In this document: piece after piece, positions 10,601 through 22,465 of the stretch | Position numbering within the stretch: the first letter of the stretch is position 1 | Layout: the number at the start of each line of letters is the position of its first letter | Origin: Kalmanozyma brasiliensis GHG001 | Lineage: Eukaryota; Basidiomycota; Ustilaginomycetes; Ustilaginales | DNA length: 64,000 nucleotides | Direction of reading: 5' to 3' | Assembly: GCF_000497045.1 (NCBI RefSeq) | Contig: NW_015961958.1 | Span: forward strand, 186,001-250,000 | Made by a program: the position numbers and the translations under genes | The notes under the pieces: model-generated | Database searches by the model: none | Seen by the model: only the letters and a program-made list of their open reading frames with translations | Told to the model about the DNA's origin: nothing

Positions 10601-11220
10601 CTGCGCCCTCGTCCTCCTCGATCGTGGGCTCCACCTACACCACCCGCTCCCCCGCCCCCACCGGCGATCCCGAAAGCATGATCCTCGACGACCCCGTCTC
10701 GGTGGACAAGGAGAACCACTACTCCCGCTCCTCCGGAAAGCGCAAGTCTCCCTCTACGGACGACTACGAGCCCGCTCCCGCAGGACGAACCCTCATCATG
10801 CCATCGAAGAGCGCCAAGTCGCTCAACCCGTTCGCGCGCACCTCGTCCAACGTCACCGCCGCGCCCAAGGACAAGCAGATGCACAAGTCGACGTCGTTCT
10901 TCGAGCGCATCGAGCCGTACGAGAAGGAGAGCGCCAAGGCTGCCGCTGCGGTGGTGGCCAAGCAGTCGTTGTTGACCGGGTTTGTGCGCAAGGATCCGGC
11001 TGCACGGGGTGATGTGTTCGGCGAGACGCAGTACGGTGAGGACGGGGAGAGGGACGAGAGTCTGCAGCTGACATTGGAACGTGCTGCGGCAAGGGCGAGC
11101 GATAGGGAGGCGGACCCTATCAGGGGGGATGCCCTGCCAGAGACGATGAGGAGGGCGGACGGTGAGACGCTGGATTCCATGGAGTCGTCGGTCATGGTCA
11201 ATGGTGCCGTTGAGGTGTAG
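7665..11220 (+). CDS. CTF4: Ctf4/Mcl1/WDHD1 (AND-1) replisome adaptor
   Basis: Exons are 7665-7756 and 7842-11220 (1156 residues). The 85-nt intron starts GTAAGC, ends GCAG and has a CTGAC branch site. Joining gives DRLFTGGDDFLVRI, restoring the first WD40 blade. An N-terminal WD40 propeller (about residues 30-330, with VTASEDGSVRLYR and LASATTEGQVTVWDAES) is followed by an acidic linker. The Ctf4/SepB propeller and helical domain follow (about 450-880; KGYLRFLSASGMQLYLWAIG is typical), then a disordered Ser-rich tail. Ctf4 trimerises and links the CMG helicase to Pol alpha and cohesion factors at forks. The tail contains PIP-box-like stretches (near residues 1046 and 1072). I see no HMG box, unlike animal AND-1 but as in fungi. 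Confidence 0.95.
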
Positions 11221-11520
11221 AGTGGGTGTCGCATTGTATCGTCGTTCAAGTTCTCTCATGCTCAAGTTGGGTTCATCCTTGATCTTGGCTTGTGTGCTGT
11301 GCTGAACGATCACAGGATGTGACTGACCCAGAAGTGGTCTGCCTGTGATCACCGTCTCCTCTCTGTGCTGTCTCATCTCATGTTGGTCCAGTCTCACGGC
11401 TCGCAACCACAAGGCCGGACCGCACGACGATCTCACGCGTGCTCACCGCTCTCACTCCACACGCAGTCTCGTCCAGTGCAAAGCAATGTATTCCCGCATA
11501 ATCCACCATGCTTTCCAACC
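11221..11520. other. short convergent intergenic region
   Basis: CTF4 and ADA1 converge here; this 300-bp gap should hold both 3' UTRs. No other signal was seen. Confidence 0.5.
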
Positions 11521-13553
11521 TCACTCACAAAGTGTGCCGAACAGCGCCACGGGATCGACCACATCCCAAATGTCGTCCTTGTGCCTATGCTGTTGCTGGC
11601 CCAGCGAGTTCTTCCTGCCGTTGACATCGGCCAGCACCGTCTCAGGGACCGAGAGACCACCTTTCGTCGGACGGAGTTTGCCCTCGTTCTCGGCGAGGCT
11701 GCGGCGGTCGAGCAGCTTGAGCGGGGCGGACTGGTCGATGATGAAGCGGTTGCGGACGGGCGTTTCGGCGCCTCCGGTGGTGGCATCGCTGAGGTGGGTG
11801 GTGGCTGCGAGACGGGCGGCTCGGGCCAGCTGACGTTCCGGTGAGACGTGAGGTCCGTCATCGTCGACAGTGTCGTCGCTCCATTCGGGTGCGAGCATGC
11901 GCTCGCGGGTGCCCTGGCCCAGCGGCTCAACCACCGTGTGCGGCGCGACCTCGATGAGGAATGACAGGTCGGAGACGGTGAGCCGTGTGGAAGCGGCGTC
12001 GGAACGCTCAGAGCCAGACTCCATCGTATCGCGCGATCGCTTGAGTCGGTTGGAGCTGCCGCCAGCAGCGCCGTCGTCGGCGTCAGCGCTGGTGCTGCTG
12101 TTGCCGAAGGAGGTGTCTTGTAAGTTGCCGCTGCTGTCGCCGTCGCGGATTGAGGGCGACGTCGGGCCTGTCAGGCTTGTCGGAGCAGTGCTAGCAAGAG
12201 AAAGGACCGACGAGTCGGCAAACGAGGTGCCGATGCCAGACGTGCTGGTGCGCGAAGAAGCGTCCGAGGGGACGGAGCGTACGTGTCGAGCGGGACTGCC
12301 GTGCACCGAGTTATTGGCGCTGTCGTCGACGTCCATCGCATCGAGCGCCGGCGAGGCACGGAGTGGGTCCGGCATGTAGGAAGACGCCTCGAGGCTGATA
12401 TTGTATTCAGCGGCGGGACGAAGAGGCTCGTTGGTGCGGATGCCATCCGTCCTGTTGGCACGGATCTTCGTGATGATGCTGCTGGCGACGTTCTGCAGGT
12501 GACTCTGAAGCGCCGAGAGCACCATGGCAGCGGCTTGAGGCTGAACACCTCCCGGCATGCCGTTCTCTACAGCGAGCAGCGTCATTCGATCCTTGATGCC
12601 GTCCAGATCGGGCAGATGCTTGGACTCGACGCACAATGGAGCCTGCATGGCACGCATGACGGCTTGTTGGGCGGCTAGGGGGTGTGGCAAGAGGAATGTG
12701 GCTCAGGACGCGGTTCGCAACGGATACCCCAGGGCAATGAGCAGTATGAGGAAGAAATGGGGACACTTACAGAAAGAGAGCTTTCCACGCACGGCGGCGA
12801 TCTGCTGGGTGGCTTGGATGGCTTGACCCTTCCAGTCCTTGGCGCCAATCGCACTCTTGTGCAGTCTTACCTTGCGACGGTCCTCGGCGACCTTGCGCTT
12901 TTCTTCGTCCTTGCGCTTCTTCTCGAGCATGTCAGCTGCCGAGCCGGCCCAGCCGAGGCTGGCGGCGCCGCCAACCGCATTGGCACCGAGCTTGCCGGCC
13001 TTTTCGAGGTTCTTGAGACGCAGACGTTCCTTTCGTGGGAGACCGGCGACGAGGTTGCGGAGGCGCTTGCGACTTGGCTCCTCCTCTTCCTCTTCGGTGA
13101 TGGTGGTGCCGTCGGGAAGGATGCGGGTGATGCGCCTGGTGGCACGGCTGGATGGGCCGGGTACATCCGCACTGGCGTTGTAGAGGATGCCGAGGATGAG
13201 AGCGTTGTGAAGATGGACTGCAAGCGATCACATGCGAATTAGATTGTGAGGACGATAATAAAAATGGCCAGAGGTCAGCATGATGAAATATCTCGACAGT
13301 GGATTTGGCTGCAGCACGCGGCGGCAAACTTACTGTGCTCGGTCTTGAGCGCCTTATGAGCAAGCGCTTCGAACTCGGAACGGTCAATACCGCCCTTGAG
13401 GAACTGCACGAGGGTCTGCCAGTAGCGAGCACCGTTCTGACCCAGTGCTACGGCGAGCTTCTGCTTGAGGTCAAGCGTATCTGCGCGGATGGGTCGATGT
13501 GGTGGAGCATTGGCACTAGTAGCCGAGCTGAGCTCTCGGGCGATGTGAGCCAT
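11521..13553 (-). CDS. HFI1: SAGA complex subunit Ada1/Hfi1
   Basis: Three exons on the minus strand: 13553-13334, 13217-12771 and 12674-11521 (606 residues). Both introns (116 and 96 nt) start GTAAGT and end in CAG or TAG; the first has a GCTGACC branch site. The joined frame is open throughout. Residues 25-69 form the Ada1/TADA1 N-terminal region (DLKQKLAVALGQNGARYW, then LVQFLKGGIDRSEFEALAHKA). Next comes LHNALILGILYNAS, a Lys/Arg-rich segment, and a C-terminal Ser-rich region. Ada1 is a structural core subunit of the SAGA histone acetyltransferase coactivator and pairs by histone fold with Taf12. The start ATG at 13553 is the first in the frame; upstream codons are non-ATG. The N-terminal match makes the family call fairly secure. 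Confidence 0.88.
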
Positions 13554-15124
13554 GATAGGCGCGCTTGTGGTGGGGTGCGACGCTCGACCCAATCGTGCTG
13601 GTTCGAGACGTCGGGGCTGGCTTTCAGTGCGCTAGTCGAGAGCCGGATGCTGTTCCCTTGCTGGTATAGGCGTGGGGCGGGTGGATGCGGGGATGGAAGC
13701 CGGACGACAGTGCCGGATGCTGACGGAGAATTTGCTGATGTACGCTGTCGAAGCGGAGCTGATCCAGAAGGCGCGAGCTCTCGAGAGGTGGTAGGAGGCG
13801 GATGGTACCAAACGAAGCAGGCTGTCTAGGGAAAGCTTTGAATCCAAGGCGAAGCAGCTCCTCCGTGATGACGAGGAGTGTGGGATGGATGCAGCTCGAC
13901 AAAGCTGGCGTCCTGGACTGAACGCAACTTGCACCGAACTGAATGGACGCAGTCTTGTCCGCCTCTGGGTGGATGGCGAGAGCGATACGGAAACAAGAAA
14001 GGGAAGGGTTGCATGCAAGTGGTTCCATCCATCCGCAGGAAGCATTCACGATGTTGCCCGCGCTTTGTTCAGGGCGGCTAGGAGGAGGGAGTCCATCCGC
14101 CAGCCAGCGTCACTCTCCATTCGGCCGGCGCCATGCTAAAGAATGATTTTCCTGATTTTTTGGCAAAGGAATTTCAAGGTCAGCGTTGCGGCCGAATTAA
14201 GACTCGGGAAGGACTTTGGAGGTACACCCCTGGCCGTGCTGTCAATCCTTGTCTCGTCTCAAAAGGATGACCAAAGCCTCAACAGCAACATGCTAATGCT
14301 TTCAGACTGAACAATGTGGACTGCTTTGCCAGTGGTGAAAGCAGAGCGAAGAAGAGGACGGCGTCAACTGAAGCGCAAAATTCCTAGATCGGATGGATGT
14401 CCGCAATTGAGCGCCGATCCGACCTGATCTGCATGCACTTGGCTCATCCATCCATCCATTCAACCATCCACGGTCAGACGCAGCCGGATCTCGGTCCTGT
14501 TCGTCCCCTGCGGGTCCTCCTACCCAGAGCTCCCAACATCTCAAGCATGCAAGCTTTCTCCATGACCATTGCGAAGCCGGATGGATTTCACATTTCGGCA
14601 AAATTGCACCTGCAGACCGGATCACGTACGAGAGTCGTCCTGGACCCTGCATGCATTGCGCTTTTGTCCGCTGCCTCCTTCCTCCTTCCTCTGCAGCGCT
14701 CTCAGAGCCAGGACAGCCTGTCAAATACGGCCATGACATAGACTGCGTTGCCTCTCAAGGGCTTTTGAGAAGAAGAATGAACCGAGGCCCTTGCAAGGAT
14801 GCTTGACGAGCTCGGCCAATTTTCCGGATTTCGGGGTTGTCAAAATCGCCGGAAGAGCACGCAGCCGGCATATGGAAGGTCTAACATTCTGGCAATTTTC
14901 AACTGCTCCGCTAGATGTGCAAGACGATACGATCACAAGGCTGGCAGCATGCGGTTAACTGTGACCAACCCAACTTGTTCAAGGGGGCTCTCAGGAGCCA
15001 TACCCGTGATGTGCCCGTCGTTGAGCAAGGTTGGGATGGATTGCCAAAGCTTTGTGGCACCGATGGCCCACAGTCACGTGATGGACCCTCGCGGAAAGTG
15101 ACACTGGAGAACAACACCTCAGTC

Positions 15125-15148
15125 ACGCGTGTCGAATTAGGCGGGAAA
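15125..15148 (+). promoter_or_regulatory. MCB-like and E2F-like sites upstream of the BRCT gene
   Basis: ACGCGT at 15125-15130 is followed ten bases later by GGCGGGAAA at 15140-15148, a match to the E2F consensus. Both motif types mark G1/S promoters in other eukaryotes. Binding here is inferred only. Confidence 0.35.
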
Positions 15149-15189
15149 GTTGGATTTTGGCGGCACCTCAGCCCAGAGCGCTGCGTGTG

Positions 15190-15196
15190 TATTTAT
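15190..15196 (+). promoter_or_regulatory. TATA-like element of the BRCT gene
   Basis: TATTTAT followed by CGAG lies about 260 bp upstream of the ATG, just before a CACACA/CT-rich leader. Confidence 0.35.
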
Positions 15197-15453
15197 CGAG
15201 CTGCCAACTTTAGCGTGCCTCTCTCGCACACGCACACCTCCCCACACTGGTACAGACACATCACCCCGTTCAACTTTGCACATCACTTGCTTCATCTAAC
15301 GGTATCGATACTCACCGCTCCATAATCTTTCAGGGAGGTTACAAAAGGCAGATGGGCCGCAACATCTAAGAATCAACTGGTGACGCTCAGCATCAGGAAA
15401 GAGCCGGCTCAAGACACCCGAGCAACGGGCCCTCCGTTCCATTCGCAGTCATC

Positions 15454-18400
15454 ATGTCGACAACATCACCACAAAAGCGCAGAGCGCAGACGTTCATGCG
15501 TACAACACGGTCCATGGCGCGCATCCCGGATGCTGTAGACTTTGGGGAGAGATCGTCATCAACACGGCTCTTCTCAACGCGCCCAGCCGCTGCGCCGTCA
15601 TCCTCGTCACAAGCACCGAGCCTCTCGCCCCGCAAGGCGCGAGCCAGCCAAGCGATGCAAGTCGAGTCCTTTGACCCCGATTCACCAAACACGAGCCTGA
15701 CCGCATGTATGGAGAGTCCCAAGAAGGGCCGCTTCGACGACTTTGAGTTCGAGCTGGAGAACAGTAACCCGGAAGTGCCGACGAGGCGCAGGAGGATCGC
15801 ACCGCCGAGGGAATCGTCTACTTCGCCATCGGCAAGTGTGGGTCTGCCGCGGTCGAAGACGTCGGCTACCCTCGCTAGAAGCGGTGAAGCTGGGGAGAAC
15901 ACGCTTCGGGCCAGCCGTAAGGAGAACTCTCCCACGGCGCAGACGGAAGAGCTCCGTGTCGGTGCCAGTCCGGTCAAACCACAGACGGCTCTTCCGCGAG
16001 GATCGAGGCTACACGGTCCAACACCTTCGCTCCGCACGTCGTCTTCGGCAGCACCATCGGATGTAACCAGCACTCGCCCAGTCAAGGCAGAGGATGCCTC
16101 AGCATCGGCCCACCCTCTTGCAAGCGTACCTTCGAGCGACCGCCTCCTCTTCGGCACCTCCGACGTCAAGCTCGGCTCCAACACGGAGCGCAATCCTTTC
16201 ACCGAAGCTCGCAAAACCAACAGTCTGGCCATGCTCGGGGAGCAGCGACATTCGCCCGTCAAGCGCTTCCAGGCCAAATCCGCATTCATCATCTCGTCAC
16301 CAGATCGACCCGACCGCAAACCCATCAACCTGCTCGAGCTCAAGCCTTCGCCAGGCAAAGCGCAGCGCGGCATCTTCCGACACAACTCGGCGGTTGATGA
16401 GGAAGACGACGATGACTGGGATATGTCTGCGGACAACACGGCAGACAACACGGCAGACGAGATTAGGCTTGTCAAGGGTCCTGGACCAAGGAGGCAAGAA
16501 GCGCCGTCGAAGCGGGAGAAGTTACCTTCTTCGTCGGGCTCAGTTGCTTCCGAGTCCTCTTCCGCGAGCAGCAGGACACAGAGCCTGCCTCGCTCGACAA
16601 CGACGATCGACGTGAAGCACAAGCTGTCCACAGAAACATCCGACGCACTCGCCAGTCTCGAAGCCTCGCTCGCCAAGCTCAAGGCCAAGACCCGCGAACC
16701 ACCTTCCAGCATGGCCGCCATGATCAAGAAGAAAGACGACAGTAGCCACACCGATTCGACTCTCAAACGTGAGCTTGGTGGTGGCGCCCGACCGTTCGGA
16801 ATGACCTCGAGTCGCACGCAGATCTTCCGCAAACCCCCCGTTTCCGGCAGCGAGTCGTCCTTCAGCATTCGTTCGTCCGTAGCAGACCAGAGCAGCGACA
16901 GCAGCGTCTTCAAGCGCCCCTCTGGTCGTGTATCCGCGCTGGCCAAGTCGCGCGAGTCGAGCTCCGAGTTTCGAGCCTCGTCCAACGGATCGCTGGTGTC
17001 GTCCAAGTCGATGATGTCGTTTGGCGCGCCGAGGTTGCCAGGCTACAGCGAGCTTGGTGGTCGACCAACGGCGCAACCCGTGATGATGAGCTCGCGCACG
17101 TCGAGCTTGGAAGTCGCATCGAGCGACTCGAGGGTCGAGGAGGAGGCTGCGCAGGAGGAAGAGCAGGCACGGGTGGCCGAAGCGAAGAGACAAGCAGAGC
17201 TTAAGGCAGCAAAGCGGAGATCGATGACTCCGGCCTTGTCGAGTGGTATGCCTCCTCCTGCGGTGAGGAGGGAGGCGGAGCCTGCAAGACCATCGACTAC
17301 GCAGAGGCGAGAGCCGGAACCTGTAAGGTCATCTGCTGGGGCAAGCGCCAGGATCATCGGCGCTCGCTCGTCCTCTTCGCACGCCCCTTCCTCGTTGTCC
17401 TCGTCATCGCAAGCAACAGCACCAACCGCCGAGCCGACCGAAGCTGAGCTCGCCGAGGCCCGCAAAGCAGCCAAAGCGGCGCGACGTCGCTCGCTCTACA
17501 CGTACGTGCCCGCCAAGCGCGACGACGTCGACGGCGACCGTTCCGTCGGCAACGTTTCCTCGGGCCTCGTCGTCACCGACGCCTCTGCCCCCGCGCCGCG
17601 CAAAGCACGCTTCCTGCGCGGACTGACCGTGCTGGTCGACGTGCGCGATCAAGACGGCGAAGACGCGTCCGCGTGCTGGATCGACATGCTCAAGAACGCC
17701 GGTGCCAAGGTGATGGTGAGGTTTGGAGAGAGGAAGTTGACGCACATCGTGTACAAAAGCGGTCGACCGAGCACGCTTCACTCGTACAGAGCGCTGGAGG
17801 ATCCCAAGCCACATGTGGTGGGCATCAAGTGGGTCGTGGCGTGTCTGGAGCAGGGACAGAAGGCGGAAGAGAGCCCGTACCTCGTTGAGGTCGCTAAGCA
17901 GGCCATCTTTGCTACAGTAAGTGCCGCGCAACCATGATGTGATGAGGAGAAGAAACAGCACGCTGACCTGATATCTCTCTTTGGTTTCTTGCCATTCATA
18001 GCGACGACGCTCGTTGATGGCGCCCAAACAGATGCCTTCATCCGCCAGCATCATTCGGGAGCGTGAGTAGTCCTCTCTGCCCAACAGTAACACTTGTGAG
18101 CCTCTACATCTCTTCTCTCCCGGCCACGCGCCGCTCTCCTTACGAAGACATTCCAAGACACAAGCATCCCATCTCGACATGAGCAGCACGTTGGGCAGAG
18201 CAGCATGCTGATTTGCTTCCCGTCCGGTTGCTTGTCGATCACAGTGCCAGAGGAAAAGCTCAAGGACGTCGAAGAGGCGCGCAGGAGGCTACTAGCCCAT
18301 GCACCGGCAGTATCGAGCCCGCTCCGACGTCGCATCAGTTCTCGTACGATTCTAGCCAGCCGATTGGCGCAAACCTCGCTCACTTCTTCGCCTTCGCGCT

Positions 18401-18555
18401 CGGATGCTCAAAGCGATGACAGCACTCGAGCTTCGGCAACGGATCAAGCAGGTTGCCCCGACAAGGATGACCCGACGGACGAAGCTTTGTTGGAGGTGTA
18501 CCGTAAACGAGTGGGGTCGGTGCTGTCACCCCGGACTCCCACTGTCTTGGCTTAG
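15454..18555 (+). CDS. BRCT-domain protein, microcephalin (MCPH1)-like
   Basis: Exons are 15454-17916, 18002-18062 and 18245-18555 (944 residues). The introns start GTAAGT and GTGAGT and end in TAG and CAG; the first contains GCTGACCT and the second GCTGATT as branch sites. Splicing keeps one frame through the BRCT domain into an acidic tail. The first 700 residues are Ser/Arg-rich and disordered, with many SP/TP sites. One BRCT domain lies at about residues 719-815 (FLRGLTVLVDV, then AGAKVMVRFGERKLTHIVYK and VVGIKWVVACLEQG, with the usual WVxxC). It resembles the first BRCT of microcephalin more than the Rad9/Crb2 tandem pair. A role in DNA damage signalling or chromosome condensation is inference. 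Only one BRCT is visible, unlike vertebrate MCPH1, which has three. Confidence 0.82.
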
Positions 18556-21500
18556 GTCTTTCACGTGTTCCCCCGCAGAGTGGTGGCTCTTGGATCAATT
18601 TAGCATAGCGTCATTGCTCGGACGACCAGCGTGTGGACGAGCCATAGAGACGATGAGGGCGACTCGGATGCTGAGCGTCGGTAGCGAGCAGCAAGCGCGG
18701 TTCGCTTAGTGGGGCCTATTTGCGGAGTGGAGTTGAACAAGACGCAAAGGTTCCGTCGCAAACGACATCGAAAGCAGTCAACATGAGACAGCCCGAGTGG
18801 GGACAGCTGAGTCGATACTTTGCGCGCAAAGGCCATGAACGCGACAGACGCCCGAGAAGGATGGTCGGAGGAGCTCTGTTAACTTGACATACCCCGACCC
18901 GTGAAAGGTTGCCGTTGCAGCCAAACAGGCCATGTGAAGTGCACTCTAACGTTCAAGGTCCGCCATGGACTGAGATAGTCGAGGCTTTGGTCCGGATTCG
19001 CGTCCGGGTTTCGATGGGGCTAGCGGATGCTGAATCTATGGTGAGCAGAGCGCCACTTGCGGGCAAACATTTTGGTCTCGAGCTGTATGGAACGGGCTCC
19101 TGCGATGGCGCTCGAGTCAAGCAGCTCGAGCTCGGTGATGGCGTTCGCGGCAGAAATCAGGTCAGCTGAACGAGAAGGCGAGGTTCGCCTGTGGTTCGGT
19201 TCCGTATCTAGCGCGGTCTTTCGGACAAGTGAGGAGACTCGTCGTCGTCATCCGCTATCTTGGTCTTCGCTAAGACCAAGTTCAGCCTCAAATCTTGGTT
19301 GGGTGCGGGAAAAGTTCGTGCCATGTGAAGTGAGGAGAAACAGGCTCGAGTCTGACGGCGAACCATTGGAACAGCGATCGGAGAATTTTGCGCGGTTCCT
19401 GCGACATCGGACACGGCGGGATGACGCTGGTCTGCAGCCAAATTTGGAAAAAGGGAACCCAGTCGCCGGGGCGAGGTGCCCAAGAAAAAAGGTGACAGCG
19501 GAAACGCAGGGCGGGTTGATAGATCGTCACCAGAAATATGACAACAGTAGATCGCGACGAGTTAGGCGAGGTTCTCTATCGTCGAGCGTTGCTCAGCGTT
19601 CTGGTGCTGGCCAGCGAAGCCGTGATGAGGCTCTAGATGCGAGAAGCCAAAGTTCTTTGCTTGGCATTTGGAATCAAAGCCTCGTAGCCAGACCGCCTGA
19701 CAATCTTCGAGACGCATACAGGCCTTCTGCGACCAAAGACCCCGACCCTCGACTCTGCCTAGCCGTGACGACAGCGACCGTCCCCAAATCATGTGCCGCT
19801 TCCCCGTTTCCTTTCACGAACGTAAGCCGCTCCGTCCGGGGCCATCGGCCGTCCAACTCAGACCTACAGTATTATGTGAACGAATTAAGGTGAGGCTGAT
19901 AATTCGTGCCTGCGGCGGCGTTTGGTCCAGCGCCTGTGGTCGAAACCGCGGCAGCAAGTCAGCATCATCTCACTGATCTTCTTGCATATCAAGGACAGCA
20001 ACTGGACGAGCAGCTTCGGGGCGAACTGTTGGTTGTGCCGCCCTGTACTGATGTCGAAGCGTCGTGAGCATTGTTGAGCGTGCTTCGAGTCGGGGACCGC
20101 CCTTGGAGACGCACGTCGCAGAGCCAGTCTGGGGCCGGGGAGCACCACCGAAGCGTGGGAGGCGCAGTCGAGCTTTGAGCAGCTTTTCGGCTGCAGACGC
20201 GAGCATTCGAGTGGAGTAGAAAGGAAGGCAAGATGTTGATGGGCTCGGATAGTCTCGTGGTAAGGCAAGCGAGGGACTCTGACGACCATCGAGCCCATCT
20301 GAGAATTCTTTGGCGAGAATCCAAGCGACTTTTCCCTTTGATGCTTCCGACCTTGCTCCTGCTCACCCTGGTCAAATGACCACCCTCTGCGCTCGTTCGT
20401 ATTGTGCTGCACAGTCAATGAATGTGGCTATGCCCTTTGTGGCGTAGATGCACTGCCAGCGAACGCGGTGGGCGTATGGCTTGCCCGATAAGATCACATA
20501 TTGTGTGATTCAGAGGAAATGTGAAAAGAAGAAAGCGCCACGAGACGGCACTCGAATCAGACTCCGACCTCAGAATGAGCGGAGCATTACTTTTTGTCGA
20601 GACCATTTGTTTGGTCAAGGAACCGGAGGCGAGCGCCAACACCCGACCAGGCTTTGGTTCTGAACTCAAGCCACCTTGGCCCTCGAATTCGGAAGCGAAC
20701 CGTGTCAAACTTGTTGCGCGCACCAAGCCTTTGTTGGAGGTTCGTCATCACAGCATGAATTACGATCATCTAACGGTCCCTCCGCGCCGAGCACTGCACG
20801 GCGTCGGATGCACTCCGTTCAAAAGGACGTTGCTTTGCAGCTGCAGCCACTGCACAATCGGGGGTGGTGTCCGTGCAGCCAAAAGAGTGGGTCAAGGGTC
20901 TGCTGCACGAGTGTGTGCTAAAACAAGGCCAACTTTAGAATCTCTTTCGCCCCCTCCGTTCACGGAATGAGCTTAGTCTCGGCGATGCGGCGCAGCCGAC
21001 AGCCTACTATAGTCCAACCGCGATGGTCTCTTTGGATGGCTAGGCGATGGCGGAGGACGAAAAAAGACACTTCAGCTGATGGACTTCGCTTAGACTCAGA
21101 CGGTCAAGTACAAAGTCATCATCGAATCTGCTCCTCTGCATCAAACACCACGTCGGGCATCCTAGCCGAGGAGATCGCTCCAAATAAAATAGAATAAAAA
21201 TAAATAAATAAGCAAATGGGCTCAGTCGATGCTGAGACTTTTGCTTTGACAAGCAAGCGAGCCAGAGTTCGATGGCGAACAGATACCTTTTTCTTCTGGC
21301 TCGTATCGGAGAAAAGAGGTGGAGAGCCAGTTGAGCACAGGGCCTTGGCCGCATCGCTCGATATCGCCCGCCGGACTCGCTCACCGTCTCTCTGCTGACG
21401 TACCGATGGCCTGCTCGCGTGCGTCCATGCCAATGAGGCCATCATCACGACCCATTTCGACGCTCGTCATCAAGCGGATCCCGCTGGCGAATCCGATGGG

Positions 21501-22465
21501 TGCACGAGACCGATCCGCTAACTGATGAATAGGCTGCCATTCGATGTCAACTAGCCTTACAGTAGCGCAGAGTAGCGCACACAATAGCGTCGACGCTGCC
21601 ATGCAAGGCTGCTCCCGAGCAATGGCGGATTTTGAGGGTCCGCCTGAGCTTGAGCATGTGTGAGGAGGGCAGGCGGTTCCTGCTGCAATGCAATGCAAAG
21701 CCAGAGCAACCAGGGTGCTCCCTGTTGGATAGTGCCGGGATCATCGCTACCTCGCCTGTCCTCTCCTGCGGTACACCGCACCCTCCCCTCCTGCCTTAAG
21801 CTCAGGTTGCACAGCGTTGTCACTGCACCCTGTCAGAAGCAGCGCATTGTACGGCTTAGACAGCCGCCCATCATCCTCCTGCACGCCCTCGCATGCAGCA
21901 TCCCCACCACACTATAATACCGATAGCCCTCCTTCCTCCAGCAGTGGCGTCCCCTTCATCGTTCTTCCTACTCAAACTTCTCTTCCGCCCATCCTACGAT
22001 ACCTCTCCTACCATCGCAACAACCTCTCAACAACACCTCTGTATCAACCTACCTTGACAACGCATCCGCAACCCACGGTTCACTTGCCTTGCCTGCTCCT
22101 TCTGCAATCTTTACCGCAACTTTCATCTCGTGTCTCTCTCCCGTCGCGCCCTTTCTGTCTATCCGCCGACTTCATATCGATACCCTTTGTGCTCCTCTTC
22201 ATCTTCGAGCTCTATACGGCTCCTATCTTCACATCATCTGCAGGGGTCCCGTTCTTCACCTTTCGACCTCGATAGCACACCACGGCGAACCGAGCTCTAC
22301 TGTCCAGCACCCGCATCACAGCACCGGATCGTATGCCATCAGCATAAAAAGCCGCAGATCCAAGGTCGACGTTGTATCTCGTCGCACCCAATCTGCTGTA
22401 GCAGGGCTTCCTTGCCCTACCACCCTCGCACCTTGTCTATTCAGCCAAGCTATCATTCCGACATC
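18556..22465. other. 3.9-kb gene-free region
   Basis: Between the BRCT gene and the next CDS I find no recognisable gene on either strand. The longest ORF (19057-19893, plus) has no domain, no codon bias and overlaps open frames on the other strand. An AT-rich run lies at 21181-21217. TATAATA at 21913-21919 and a long CT-rich stretch (about 21930-22450) look like the promoter and leader of the downstream gene. No transposon ends or tRNA were seen. Confidence 0.5.

Larger units (their letters stand above)
13554..15453. other. divergent intergenic region
   Basis: This 1.9-kb gap lies between divergent ADA1 and the BRCT gene. It contains a short CATC tetranucleotide run near 14446-14470. Toward the BRCT gene there are an ACGCGT, an E2F-like GGCGGGAAA and a TATA-like TATTTAT. 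The ORFs present are short, overlap on both strands and show no recognisable protein. Confidence 0.5.

Noticed and set aside
19057..19893. 278-residue ORF in the gene-free region
   Set aside because: No domain, no codon bias, Arg/Ser-rich and overlapped by other open frames; likely chance.
18556..22465. tRNA or other RNA genes in the long gaps
   Set aside because: I looked for A-box and B-box (GGTTCGANTCC) pairs by eye in the long gaps and found none that could fold; tRNAscan-SE and Infernal would settle this.
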